Source of the DNA: Myxococcales bacterium
GTDB lineage: Bacteria > Myxococcota_A > Polyangia > Polyangiales > Polyangiaceae
Assembly (NCBI GenBank): GCA_023248785.1
Contig: JAHFDX010000295.1
Span: forward strand, 1 to 5,497
Length of the DNA stretch: 5,497 bases
Direction: 5' to 3'
The notes beneath the pieces were generated by a model. It saw nothing but the letters and a program-made list of their open reading frames with translations. It had not been told where the DNA came from and did not search any database. The translations under genes and the position numbers were made by a program. Below, one piece after another: positions 1-5,497 of this stretch. Each line of letters opens with the position of its first letter. The first letter of the stretch is position 1.

Positions 1-7
1 CGTCGAC

Positions 8-616
8 GTGAAGATCTGTGCTGAGATCGATCCGTGCTCCGCTCTTCAAGCCTTGTCGCAGGGTTCCCAGAAGGGTCTTGTTTTCCTAGGTGCCGCTCGC
101 CTCGAGCGTGAGGATCTTTCCATCTCAAAGGTTGTCTCGGGTGCGCGTTATCTTCTCGCGATCCCGCAAATGGTTCTCGCCGAACGCGGAGGAGTCGATT
201 GGCTAAAGGAGCGGCTAGCGGATTCGAAAAGCCTTGGCGACGCCGTCGTCATCCGTCGCATTAATGGCCTTGGCAAGAAGATCAAAGCCTTCGATTTTGT
301 GCGAACGATCAGGTTGAAGGAAGATGCCTCGCCTGAACTCTCGCGGGCAGGGTTGGTCGGCGACTTTGTTTGCTTGGATGTGGAGTGCGCCATCTGTCCA
401 AATGGCTCAACCAAGATTTCCGAAGTGGCCGAAGTGATCTTCGGGAGCAACGGATCCTCTCCGTTCCGCGCGGTTCGAACGGCGATCGGCAAAGCCGTGG
501 ACAACGAACTCATCGAACCGCTCGCGCTTTTGCGACTTCGCGCGGAAGCTGCGTCCCGGAGTCAGGTTGTCTCAGTGGGCTCGCCCTCCGGCGCACTCGC
601 GGAGGGATCCGCCTGA
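8..616 (+). CDS. Hypothetical protein, possibly 5'-partial
   Basis: An open frame of 202 codons counted from the GTG at 8 and ending in TGA at 614-616. The frame stays open to the window edge (codons Val-Asp precede the GTG), so the true start may lie outside; the first internal ATG is only at residue 55. I do not recognise the family. It looks like a soluble mixed alpha/beta protein: no signal peptide or long hydrophobic segment is seen. A basic stretch at residues 83-104 contains RRINGLGKKIKAFDFVRT. Four cysteines (4, 10, 122 and 127) are followed by a fifth at 130; the last three sit in a short CLDVECAIC segment, which might be structural or bind a metal, though the spacing matches no motif I know. 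The C-terminal 25 residues are Ser/Gly/Ala-rich and low in complexity, and they overlap the 3' end of the convergent gene on the other strand. The codon character resembles its neighbours, which supports real coding. Function unknown. Confidence 0.6.
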   Translation: MKICAEIDPCSALQALSQGSQKGLVFLGAARLEREDLSISKVVSGARYLLAIPQMVLAERGGVDWLKERLADSKSLGDAVVIRRINGLGKKIKAFDFVRTIRLKEDASPELSRAGLVGDFVCLDVECAICPNGSTKISEVAEVIFGSNGSSPFRAVRTAIGKAVDNELIEPLALLRLRAEAASRSQVVSVGSPSGALAEGSA

Positions 617-1437
617 TCGCCTTCCGCCGGCGCTTCCTGCGGCTCTGCGGTAGGTTGTTCGTCCGATGATGTAGCTTCGGCTTCCAGAGCTGACGCGTCG
701 CCTGCCGGTGGCTCCTCCGCCGACTCGCTCGGCGATTCAACGGCACTCGCCTCGTCGCCCATGCCGAGCGCGGGAGCGGCGTTGGCGCCATCAAGCGTGC
801 GCGCACCGGTTCGATTGCGCTGCTTGGCTTCGACCGCACGTTGCGCAGTTTCTTTCACCTGTGTCGGCGCAGCTTCAACGAGCTCTTGCACCTGCACTTC
901 AAGGTCTTCCACGCGCCCACGGAGCGTGCGATTTTCATTCTCAAGCTCGTCGAGCAACATCGCGAGGTCTTGCGGTAGCTCGGCGTGCATCTGCTTCTTT
1001 TCGACTTCCGTAAGCCGACGCGCAATGCGTTCGAAGGCGAGTGCCATCGTCGCCATCTCGGTTCTCATACCGACCTCGCCGGTACGCTTTGCCTCAACAT
1101 CCAAGCCCCGTTCCACGTTGTACGCGGGTTGCGGCGGAGGTCGATGCGGCATCGCAGGAACCCATGCTCCGTGCTTCGCCTCAAACGCACGTTCGTCGTT
1201 GGGGTCGTTCGTGCTCCGCAATAGACGGCTCGCCGCGTTTGCTAGGGTATGACCGGCGGGGCTGCTCTCAAGGTGGTAGAGAATCACATCGTCGCCCTCG
1301 ATTTTCTCAATCACGGGGCGAAGAACGTTGTCGGGCAGCGACACGAGACTCTCGAGCTCAAGCGTCCACTTGCCGTTTCGACGGAGCAGACGTTTGGGCT
1401 TCGCGTTCTCACCGCCACCACGGGTCATACGAAACAC
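562..1437 (-). CDS. Hypothetical coiled-coil protein with acidic disordered tail
   Basis: A 291-residue protein read from GTG at 1437; an ATG three codons later (1428) is an equally possible start, and neither has a strong ribosome binding site. It has no signal peptide or membrane segment, so it is probably cytoplasmic. Three regions can be seen. Residues about 1-75 are basic and then folded (KWTLELESLVSLP, IEGDDVILYHLES). A Pro-rich linker at about 92-106 follows. Residues about 130-205 are helical with heptad-like hydrophobic spacing and many Glu/Arg/Lys, which suggests a coiled coil and oligomerisation. Residues about 226-291 are almost entirely Glu, Ala, Pro, Ser and Asp, a typical disordered acidic tail. 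The gene lies 41 bp downstream of the S41 protease gene on the same strand, so the two are likely co-transcribed. Its last 55 bp overlap the end of the convergent plus-strand gene. I do not recognise the family; a scaffold or adaptor role is only a guess from the architecture. Confidence 0.72.
   Translation of the reverse strand: MFRMTRGGGENAKPKRLLRRNGKWTLELESLVSLPDNVLRPVIEKIEGDDVILYHLESSPAGHTLANAASRLLRSTNDPNDERAFEAKHGAWVPAMPHRPPPQPAYNVERGLDVEAKRTGEVGMRTEMATMALAFERIARRLTEVEKKQMHAELPQDLAMLLDELENENRTLRGRVEDLEVQVQELVEAAPTQVKETAQRAVEAKQRNRTGARTLDGANAAPALGMGDEASAVESPSESAEEPPAGDASALEAEATSSDEQPTAEPQEAPAEGDQADPSASAPEGEPTETT
584..606. repeat. Perfect 7-bp inverted repeat in the convergent gene overlap
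   Basis: CCCTCCG at 584-590 pairs exactly with CGGAGGG at 600-606, leaving a 9-nt loop. The hairpin lies inside the 55 bp where the plus-strand gene and the minus-strand coiled-coil gene overlap tail to tail, so both transcripts would carry it near their stop codons. No T-run follows on either strand, so it is not a typical Rho-independent terminator. It could still act as a 3'-end barrier or a Rho-assisted stop, or it could be a by-product of GC-rich codons. Confidence 0.35.
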
Positions 1438-1478
1438 AACGGTTCTTATTACGAAACCTTAAAAGACGTGCGCGCTTT

Positions 1479-3329
1479 CTACCGTCGCGACGTAGCAACC
1501 CGATGAGTAGCCATTCCGAGAGTCCGCAACGCCGCACACACGTGCTCATCGGAGCACGGGCCCACATGACCTCCGTGAGGAGGCCACGCTCCGTTGGTAC
1601 GGATGAGGCGTCGGGGCCTCACGTCGGTCGTCGCCCACGTCGGCGGAGCATTGACCACATTCTCTTCGCGGTCGTGCAAAGCCTCGTTCCGCTCGCTTCC
1701 AAGCGCATACGTGGGCTCGAGCCCTACCCGTTGCACGGGCCGTCCATCTGGGAGCGCAAACAGGAGGGTGGTGAGCCGAAACATTCCGACGTGTTCCACA
1801 TCCTCGAAATACTCCTGCACGCAACCCTTTCCAAACGTACGTTGTCCCACACTTGGACCTCGTCGATAGGCCATGAGCGCGCCGGCAATCATTTCTGCCG
1901 CGCTCGCCGTCTCCCCGTCAACGAGAGTTGCAACGGGGCCGTTCCATTCATCGATAGAACTCGGCCTCGACGCGTGATCAACCTCGATGGTGCCGTCACG
2001 ATGCTTCATAGGAAAAAGCGGAGCGCCCGGCAAAAAGAGACCGAGGGCATCGATCGCTCCATCCGTCGAACCTCCCCCGTTTCCACGTAAATCGAGCACC
2101 ACGCCGGCAAGTGGACGCTGTGAGTCGCTTCGCTCCTTAAGAAGCGCGCGTGCCAGAGTCGCGCCGAGGTCATCGCGCACATCGGGCACAGCCACGACAG
2201 CAACATCCCCCGCGCCATAAGAAATACGCGTTGTTACTAATTCAATCGGCTCGAGTGGCGCTTGCGCGCCCACGTGGATCGAAAGCCTCACCATGGTGTT
2301 CAACGTTGGGCGAAACACGTCTACGAGCACCGGCACGCTTGCGTTCGCCGCGGCCGTGTTTAGCTGTTCGCCCTGTTCACTCGAAAGCCCTCCGGTATTT
2401 ACCCCGGCCACCGAAAGCACGACGTCACCCGATTGCAAGGGGGGGGTCGGTTCGCGCTCAAGACGCAGGCCCAGAGGCGTTCGCGTTGCGTGATCCCAAA
2501 ATCGAATCGACATGGCCAGATCGACATCCGTATCGTAAAGGCTCACTTCTTCGTCAAAGGAAGACCATGCACCATGAGGATCGAGCACCTGCACGTACGC
2601 GCGCACCGCCGCCGCCAGTACAACGTTTTGCCACTCCTCGGGTGACATTTGCGGGAAATACCGTGCTTCTGCCTCACGCACATACGGAGCAACGCGATCG
2701 CCGAGCGTTCTCTCCGTCGCGCCTACGCGTTCACCAAGCCATCGTGCCAACGTGAGTGCGGGCCTCGCTGAAGACTCACCTTCAAAAACCCTATCCGTGA
2801 GTCCCGCGTACGGCTCGGCGTATCCGTTCTTGCGCGAGTCTCGGAACGTCGCGCGAAGCTCAGCGGTCCACGAGGCAAGAACATCCCCGCTCGCCTTCAC
2901 CGACGTGCACCCTACGTATGAACGTTCGAGTTCGAGCACCGTCTGCTCAGCGTGTTGCTCCAGCACGCGAGCAACCGGCGCATCCGGCGCAGCGCTCCAC
3001 AGTCCGTAAGCATCAAGCCAGTCGACAACCGCCGTCGCAAACTTTCTCGTGTCAACCCGCGGCGGCGGGTACGCGAGCGCCTCACGTGCGTGCCCGATGA
3101 TCGCCTTAGCCTGCTCGCAAGAAACGACGGGAGTTCGTCCGGTTGGAACGCGCAATGGGCGCGGCGTTCCATCGTCATGCTCGTCCAGCGCCGGCGGCCC
3201 AGAAACGCGGGTTAGTTCGGACGCACTCGGTGCCGAAGGTTCATGGTTAGCATAACGGAGCCGGCTTCCCGCGAGCAAGACCGCGCACGCCAGTACCGAA
3301 GCAACCACAACCGCAATGCGTTTGCGCAC
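1479..3329 (-). CDS. S41-family C-terminal processing (tail-specific) protease, membrane-anchored
   Basis: A 616-residue serine protease of the CtpA/Prc type, which cleaves exported proteins near their C-termini in the periplasm. The N-terminus (MRKR, then hydrophobic to about residue 20) is a signal peptide or anchor. VLAC at 12-15 resembles a lipobox, but hydrophobic residues continue after the Cys, so a plain membrane anchor is at least as likely. Residues about 90-260 are a helical region ending in LDPHGAWSSFDEE (249-261), the counterpart of the LDPHT segment before the PDZ domain in this family. A PDZ-like domain spans about 285-355 (LQSGDVVLSVAGV). The peptidase core has VLDLRGNGGGS (411-421), the nucleophile Ser476 in ETASAAE and the general base Lys501 in TFGKG. 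The 25-residue Ser-Lys spacing equals that of Prc (S430/K455), and Glu479 matches the Ser+3 Glu of CtpA. GLEPTYAL (536-543) is the usual end motif of the core; a tail of about 70 residues with Cys592 and Cys598 follows. GTG start at 3329: it gives a clean signal sequence, while the ATG overlapping it at 3331 is out of frame. No clear ribosome binding site is seen. Intact and probably active; substrate unknown. Confidence 0.93.
   Translation of the reverse strand: MRKRIAVVVASVLACAVLLAGSRLRYANHEPSAPSASELTRVSGPPALDEHDDGTPRPLRVPTGRTPVVSCEQAKAIIGHAREALAYPPPRVDTRKFATAVVDWLDAYGLWSAAPDAPVARVLEQHAEQTVLELERSYVGCTSVKASGDVLASWTAELRATFRDSRKNGYAEPYAGLTDRVFEGESSARPALTLARWLGERVGATERTLGDRVAPYVREAEARYFPQMSPEEWQNVVLAAAVRAYVQVLDPHGAWSSFDEEVSLYDTDVDLAMSIRFWDHATRTPLGLRLEREPTPPLQSGDVVLSVAGVNTGGLSSEQGEQLNTAAANASVPVLVDVFRPTLNTMVRLSIHVGAQAPLEPIELVTTRISYGAGDVAVVAVPDVRDDLGATLARALLKERSDSQRPLAGVVLDLRGNGGGSTDGAIDALGLFLPGAPLFPMKHRDGTIEVDHASRPSSIDEWNGPVATLVDGETASAAEMIAGALMAYRRGPSVGQRTFGKGCVQEYFEDVEHVGMFRLTTLLFALPDGRPVQRVGLEPTYALGSERNEALHDREENVVNAPPTWATTDVRPRRLIRTNGAWPPHGGHVGPCSDEHVCAALRTLGMATHRVATSRR
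2439..2446. repeat. C8/G8 homopolymer tract inside the protease gene
   Basis: Eight consecutive G on the plus strand, read as C8 on the coding strand across codons 295-297 (Thr-Pro-Pro) of the S41 protease, within its PDZ-like domain. Tracts of this length are prone to slippage. A one-base change would shift the frame before the catalytic Ser476 and Lys501 and so remove protease activity. In this sequence the frame is intact. Confidence 0.9.
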
Positions 3330-3412
3330 ATATTTAGACTAGCAGTCAGCTGCGAGATTGCCCCACTTTGTCACACACCAAGCGCACTTTGGCGGTGATA
3401 CGTTCAGAACGC
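3330..3412. promoter_or_regulatory. Divergent intergenic region between protease and gltP-type genes
   Basis: This short stretch must hold the promoters for both the leftward protease gene and the rightward symporter gene. It is 83 bp if gltP starts at the ATG at 3413, but only 38 bp if the TTG at 3368 is used. The heptamer CACTTTG occurs at 3364-3370 and 3385-3391, with starts 21 bp apart (about two helical turns); a third copy at 3444-3450 lies inside gltP. A small inverted repeat (GACT-AGC-AGTC, 3337-3347) lies beside the protease start. TTGTCA (3368-3373) resembles a rightward -35 box, and GTGACA, its near counterpart on the other strand, a leftward one, but neither has a convincing -10 at proper spacing. 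The location is certain; the individual elements are tentative. Confidence 0.4.
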
Positions 3413-4726
3413 ATGCAAGCTCGCTGCTGGTACCGATCGAGCACACTTTGGATATTCGTCGGCCTGTTCCTCGGGATCCTTCTTGGAGGTTTCCTCCCGC
3501 AGGATTCCTATCCGACTTGGTACAAAGTTTTCTACTTTTGCTCGAAGGCCTTTATCGGTTTGATCAAGGGCCTCATCGTACCCCTTCTCGTTTCGACCAT
3601 CGTGGTCGGCATCGCACAAACAGGCGATGCACGCTCGGTGGGTCGTATGGGAGTGAAATCACTTCTATATTTTGAAATCGTAACAACGATCGCCTTATTT
3701 ATCGGTCTTCTCATCGCGAACACCGTGAGGCCCGGCGTAAGCCTTCCACTCGATCTTGGCGCGCACCCTGCCCTGTCGGCCGCAAAGCCCATGAGTGGAT
3801 GGGACATCGCGCTGCATGCCCTTCCAACGAACGTCGTCAAGCACGCAGCCGAAGGCGATGTGCTTCCGCTCGTTGTGTTTGCAACGCTCTTCGGTGTCGC
3901 GCTCACCCGCGTGGGCGAAGTTGGCAAACCCGTGCTTTCGTTTTTTCAGGGCGCCGCGCACACCATGTTCCGTTACACCGATTTCGTCATGCGACTTACA
4001 CCCATCGGGGTCTTCGGCGCCATGGCGTACAACGTGAGCCATATGGCGGCTGGGCAAGCCGTGGGAACAAACCTCGTCAAAGGATGGCCCGCTGTTTCGC
4101 ATTTGCTCCTTCAATATGCTCGCCTCGTTGGAAGCCTCTACCTTGCACTTTTCGCACTGGTCCTCTTTGTGTTCGTGCCCGTGATGGTGATCACGAAAAC
4201 GCCGGTATTCCGGTTTCTGAAGGCGATCCATGACCCAGTGCTTACTGCCTTCTCCACCGCAAGTAGCGAAGCTGCGTTGCCCAAGCTGCTCGATAGGCTG
4301 GTGGCCTTCGGCGTCCCAAACCGCGTGGCGGGCTTCGTGGTTCCGACGGGCTATTCATTTAATCTCGACGGATCAACGCTGTACCTCGTTCTTGCCTCGC
4401 TCACGATCGCGCAAGCCGCGCACATCGAACTTTCCCTGTCACAACAGATCGCAATGATCTTAACGTTGATGCTTACGTCCAAGGGGATTGCGGGTGTGCC
4501 TCGCGCAACGCTCGTGATCATTGCAGCTACGTGCGATGGCTTTGGGCTGCCGGGCGAAGCGGGTGTAGCCATGCTCCTTGCTGTCGATGAAGTCATGGAC
4601 ATGGCACGCACGTCGGTAAATGTGATCGGAAACGGACTTGCGGCCGTCGTCATTGCGAAGTGGGAAGGGGTGTTCGGAACCGAAAGGGCCGTCGACCCTT
4701 ACGACGTCGAAGCACGTGCTCTATGA
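3413..4726 (+). CDS. gltP: Glutamate/aspartate:cation symporter, GltP type (SDF/DAACS family)
   Basis: A secondary transporter of the inner membrane that imports acidic amino acids with protons or sodium ions. From the ATG at 3413 it has 437 residues, the same length as E. coli GltP. A TTG at 3368 in the same frame would add 15 residues; I prefer the ATG because family members start shortly before the first membrane helix (here STLWIFVGLFLGILLG) and because it leaves room for a promoter. Family landmarks, numbered from this ATG: FIGLIKGLIVPLLVSTIVVG at about 47-66; the serine motif STASSEAALP (281-290) of hairpin 1; PTGYSFNLDGSTLY (311-324) in helix 7; LTSKGIAGVP (354-363) of hairpin 2; and DMARTSVNVIGN (396-407) in helix 8. 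Asp396 and Arg399 sit where GltPh D394 and R397 bind the amino and side-chain carboxyl groups of aspartate. DctA has Ser at the first position, so an amino-acid substrate is more likely than a C4-dicarboxylate. Asn407 replaces the sodium-site Asp405 of GltPh, as in the proton-coupled E. coli GltP. About eight membrane helices plus two re-entrant hairpins are expected. No frame damage is seen. Confidence 0.92.
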   Translation: MQARCWYRSSTLWIFVGLFLGILLGGFLPQDSYPTWYKVFYFCSKAFIGLIKGLIVPLLVSTIVVGIAQTGDARSVGRMGVKSLLYFEIVTTIALFIGLLIANTVRPGVSLPLDLGAHPALSAAKPMSGWDIALHALPTNVVKHAAEGDVLPLVVFATLFGVALTRVGEVGKPVLSFFQGAAHTMFRYTDFVMRLTPIGVFGAMAYNVSHMAAGQAVGTNLVKGWPAVSHLLLQYARLVGSLYLALFALVLFVFVPVMVITKTPVFRFLKAIHDPVLTAFSTASSEAALPKLLDRLVAFGVPNRVAGFVVPTGYSFNLDGSTLYLVLASLTIAQAAHIELSLSQQIAMILTLMLTSKGIAGVPRATLVIIAATCDGFGLPGEAGVAMLLAVDEVMDMARTSVNVIGNGLAAVVIAKWEGVFGTERAVDPYDVEARAL

Positions 4727-4743
4727 GCAAGCTGAAGCGAAAA

Positions 4744-5424
4744 TCACTCCACGCCGAAACGATGATCAAAAGCGCGCATCGCCAACCGGCTCGCAGAGAC
4801 CATCACAACCAACGGGATAACGACAGGTGCGCCGAGCACGCCGAGTCCCGTGGCAGCCAATACCGCAGAGGTTCCGCTGGCGGCAGCGACTCCCGCCGCA
4901 CCGGCAACCGCACCTCGGATTGCGTGCTTCAAAACAATGCGCGTAGCTTCCGACGTTGCAAGGTGGCCCGCGCGCACGCGGCTCACCACATTCACGCTCG
5001 CAGCCGCTGCATCCAATATCGCCCCAGCGCCAGCGCCTTGCATCGTTGCCCTTCCTACGTTCGCCATCGCGCGCCCGATCGTTGCAGTGCGCGCCGCGGC
5101 CACCGCGGCATGGCTCACGCGAGCATTAACACTGCCTGATTGAGCAAGCTCCACGGTGATGCCGTCCCGAACCACAGCGAGCGATGGCAAAGCGCCCGAG
5201 GCCGCCTGAGCGACTGATTCGCCAACCGAAATTCCGAGCCGTTCGAGGACTTTGGATCCGAAGCGCGCGCCCGCTCCAACCCGCGCTCCAAACAACGCAC
5301 CGCGGATGGACGGAACACCAAAAGCCGCAAGATCAACTGCGGCCTTGGCCAAACGTGCGGCACCACGAGCCGTGGACAAAACATTCACGGTTCCATTATC
5401 CCACGGACCAAGCGGGTCGGCCAA
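4744..5424 (-). CDS. Hypothetical Ala/Gly-rich, probably membrane-associated protein
   Basis: A 226-residue frame whose longest form starts at a TTG at 5424; an in-frame stop lies ten codons further upstream, so the gene is complete at its 5' side. A GTG at 5388 would give 214 residues and fits the start of the conserved-looking sequence (VNVLSTARGAARLAKAAVDLA) just as well. The protein is very rich in Ala, Gly and Val. Amphipathic helices fill residues about 12-60, with small-residue runs in FGARVGAGARFG. A glycine-zipper-like stretch GAGAGAILDAAAAS lies at 130-143 and a similar one, GAVAGAAGVAAASG, at 171-184. Residues 170-212 could form a membrane hairpin of two short hydrophobic helices, with the second (LGVLGAPVVIPLVVMVSA) the more convincing. 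The C-terminus is charged (RLAMRAFDHRFGVE). I recognise no catalytic motif or named family. It converges on the gltP-type gene with a 17-bp gap and no clear terminator between them. Confidence 0.62.
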   Translation of the reverse strand: MADPLGPWDNGTVNVLSTARGAARLAKAAVDLAAFGVPSIRGALFGARVGAGARFGSKVLERLGISVGESVAQAASGALPSLAVVRDGITVELAQSGSVNARVSHAAVAAARTATIGRAMANVGRATMQGAGAGAILDAAAASVNVVSRVRAGHLATSEATRIVLKHAIRGAVAGAAGVAAASGTSAVLAATGLGVLGAPVVIPLVVMVSASRLAMRAFDHRFGVE

Positions 5425-5497
5425 TGAACGCCCGTACGAGCCGTGCTCGCGTTATGGCAAGAGCCAGATCGGAGACGTCCACGCGCGCTCGTTAATT

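Noticed and set aside
12..30. VLAC lipobox in the protease N-terminus (residues 12-15; protein numbering used here)
   Set aside because: The hydrophobic stretch continues past the Cys (AVLLAG), which is unusual for a lipoprotein signal, so a lipoprotein call is not supported over a simple membrane anchor.
1041..2090. A 349-codon plus-strand open frame
   Set aside because: It lies antisense to the well-supported S41 protease and coiled-coil genes. Its translation is Arg/Ser/Pro-rich without domain features, as expected for the shadow frame of GC-rich coding DNA.
2150..2755. A 201-codon plus-strand open frame
   Set aside because: It is fully antisense to the conserved part of the protease, and its composition (Arg, Pro, Ala, His) is that of a shadow frame.
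3695..4231. A 178-codon minus-strand open frame, and a 144-codon plus-strand frame at 3799-4233
   Set aside because: Both overlap the conserved gltP-type gene in other phases; their translations show no recognisable motif.
4684..4700. Inverted repeat AAGGG...CCCTT near the gltP 3' end
   Set aside because: A 5-bp stem inside the coding region with no U-tract; too weak to call a terminator.
4711..4729. Palindrome AGCACGTGCT (4711-4720) and small hairpin TGCTC-TAT-GAGCA (4717-4729) at the gltP stop codon, considered as a bidirectional terminator
   Set aside because: The stem is only 5 bp, and no T-run follows on either strand.
4660..5139. A 159-codon plus-strand open frame spanning the gltP end and the Ala/Gly-rich gene
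   Set aside because: It starts inside gltP and runs antisense to the minus-strand gene. Its Arg/Ser/His-rich translation looks like a shadow frame, and the minus-strand frame has the more protein-like composition.

Overview
The window looks like ordinary chromosomal DNA from a free-living, Gram-negative-type bacterium. By eye the G+C content is clearly above 50%, and the proteins are rich in Ala, Arg and Glu. No ribosomal RNA, tRNA, CRISPR array, transposase, integrase or phage gene was seen. The set of genes (an exported S41 processing protease beside large lineage-specific hypotheticals) would fit a proteobacterial or myxobacterial-type genome, but the sequence alone does not fix the taxon.

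Layout from left to right. (1) A plus-strand hypothetical gene (about 8-616), whose reading frame is still open at the left window edge, runs tail to tail into (2) a minus-strand gene (562-1437). Gene 2 encodes a cytoplasmic-looking coiled-coil protein with a long acidic, disordered tail. The two coding ends overlap by 55 bp, and a perfect 7-bp hairpin lies in the overlap. (3) Upstream of gene 2, on the same strand and 41 bp away, is a long gene (1479-3329) for a membrane-anchored S41-family C-terminal processing protease with a PDZ-like domain and the Ser/Lys catalytic dyad. Genes 3 and 2 probably form one transcription unit. (4) Divergent from the protease is a gltP-type glutamate/aspartate symporter of the SDF/DAACS family (about 3413-4726). 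(5) Convergent with gltP, after a 17-bp gap, is a minus-strand gene (4744-5424 or 4744-5388) for an Ala/Gly-rich, probably membrane-associated protein of unknown family.

The two recognisable functions are proteolysis in the cell envelope and uptake of acidic amino acids. They share a short divergent intergenic region (3330-3412), so joint regulation is possible, but the sequence does not show a functional link. The three hypothetical proteins could not be assigned. No clear new multi-gene system is visible. The points most worth a second look are the protease/coiled-coil gene pair, the tail-to-tail overlap, a C8 tract inside the protease gene, and the unclear 5' end of the Ala/Gly-rich gene.
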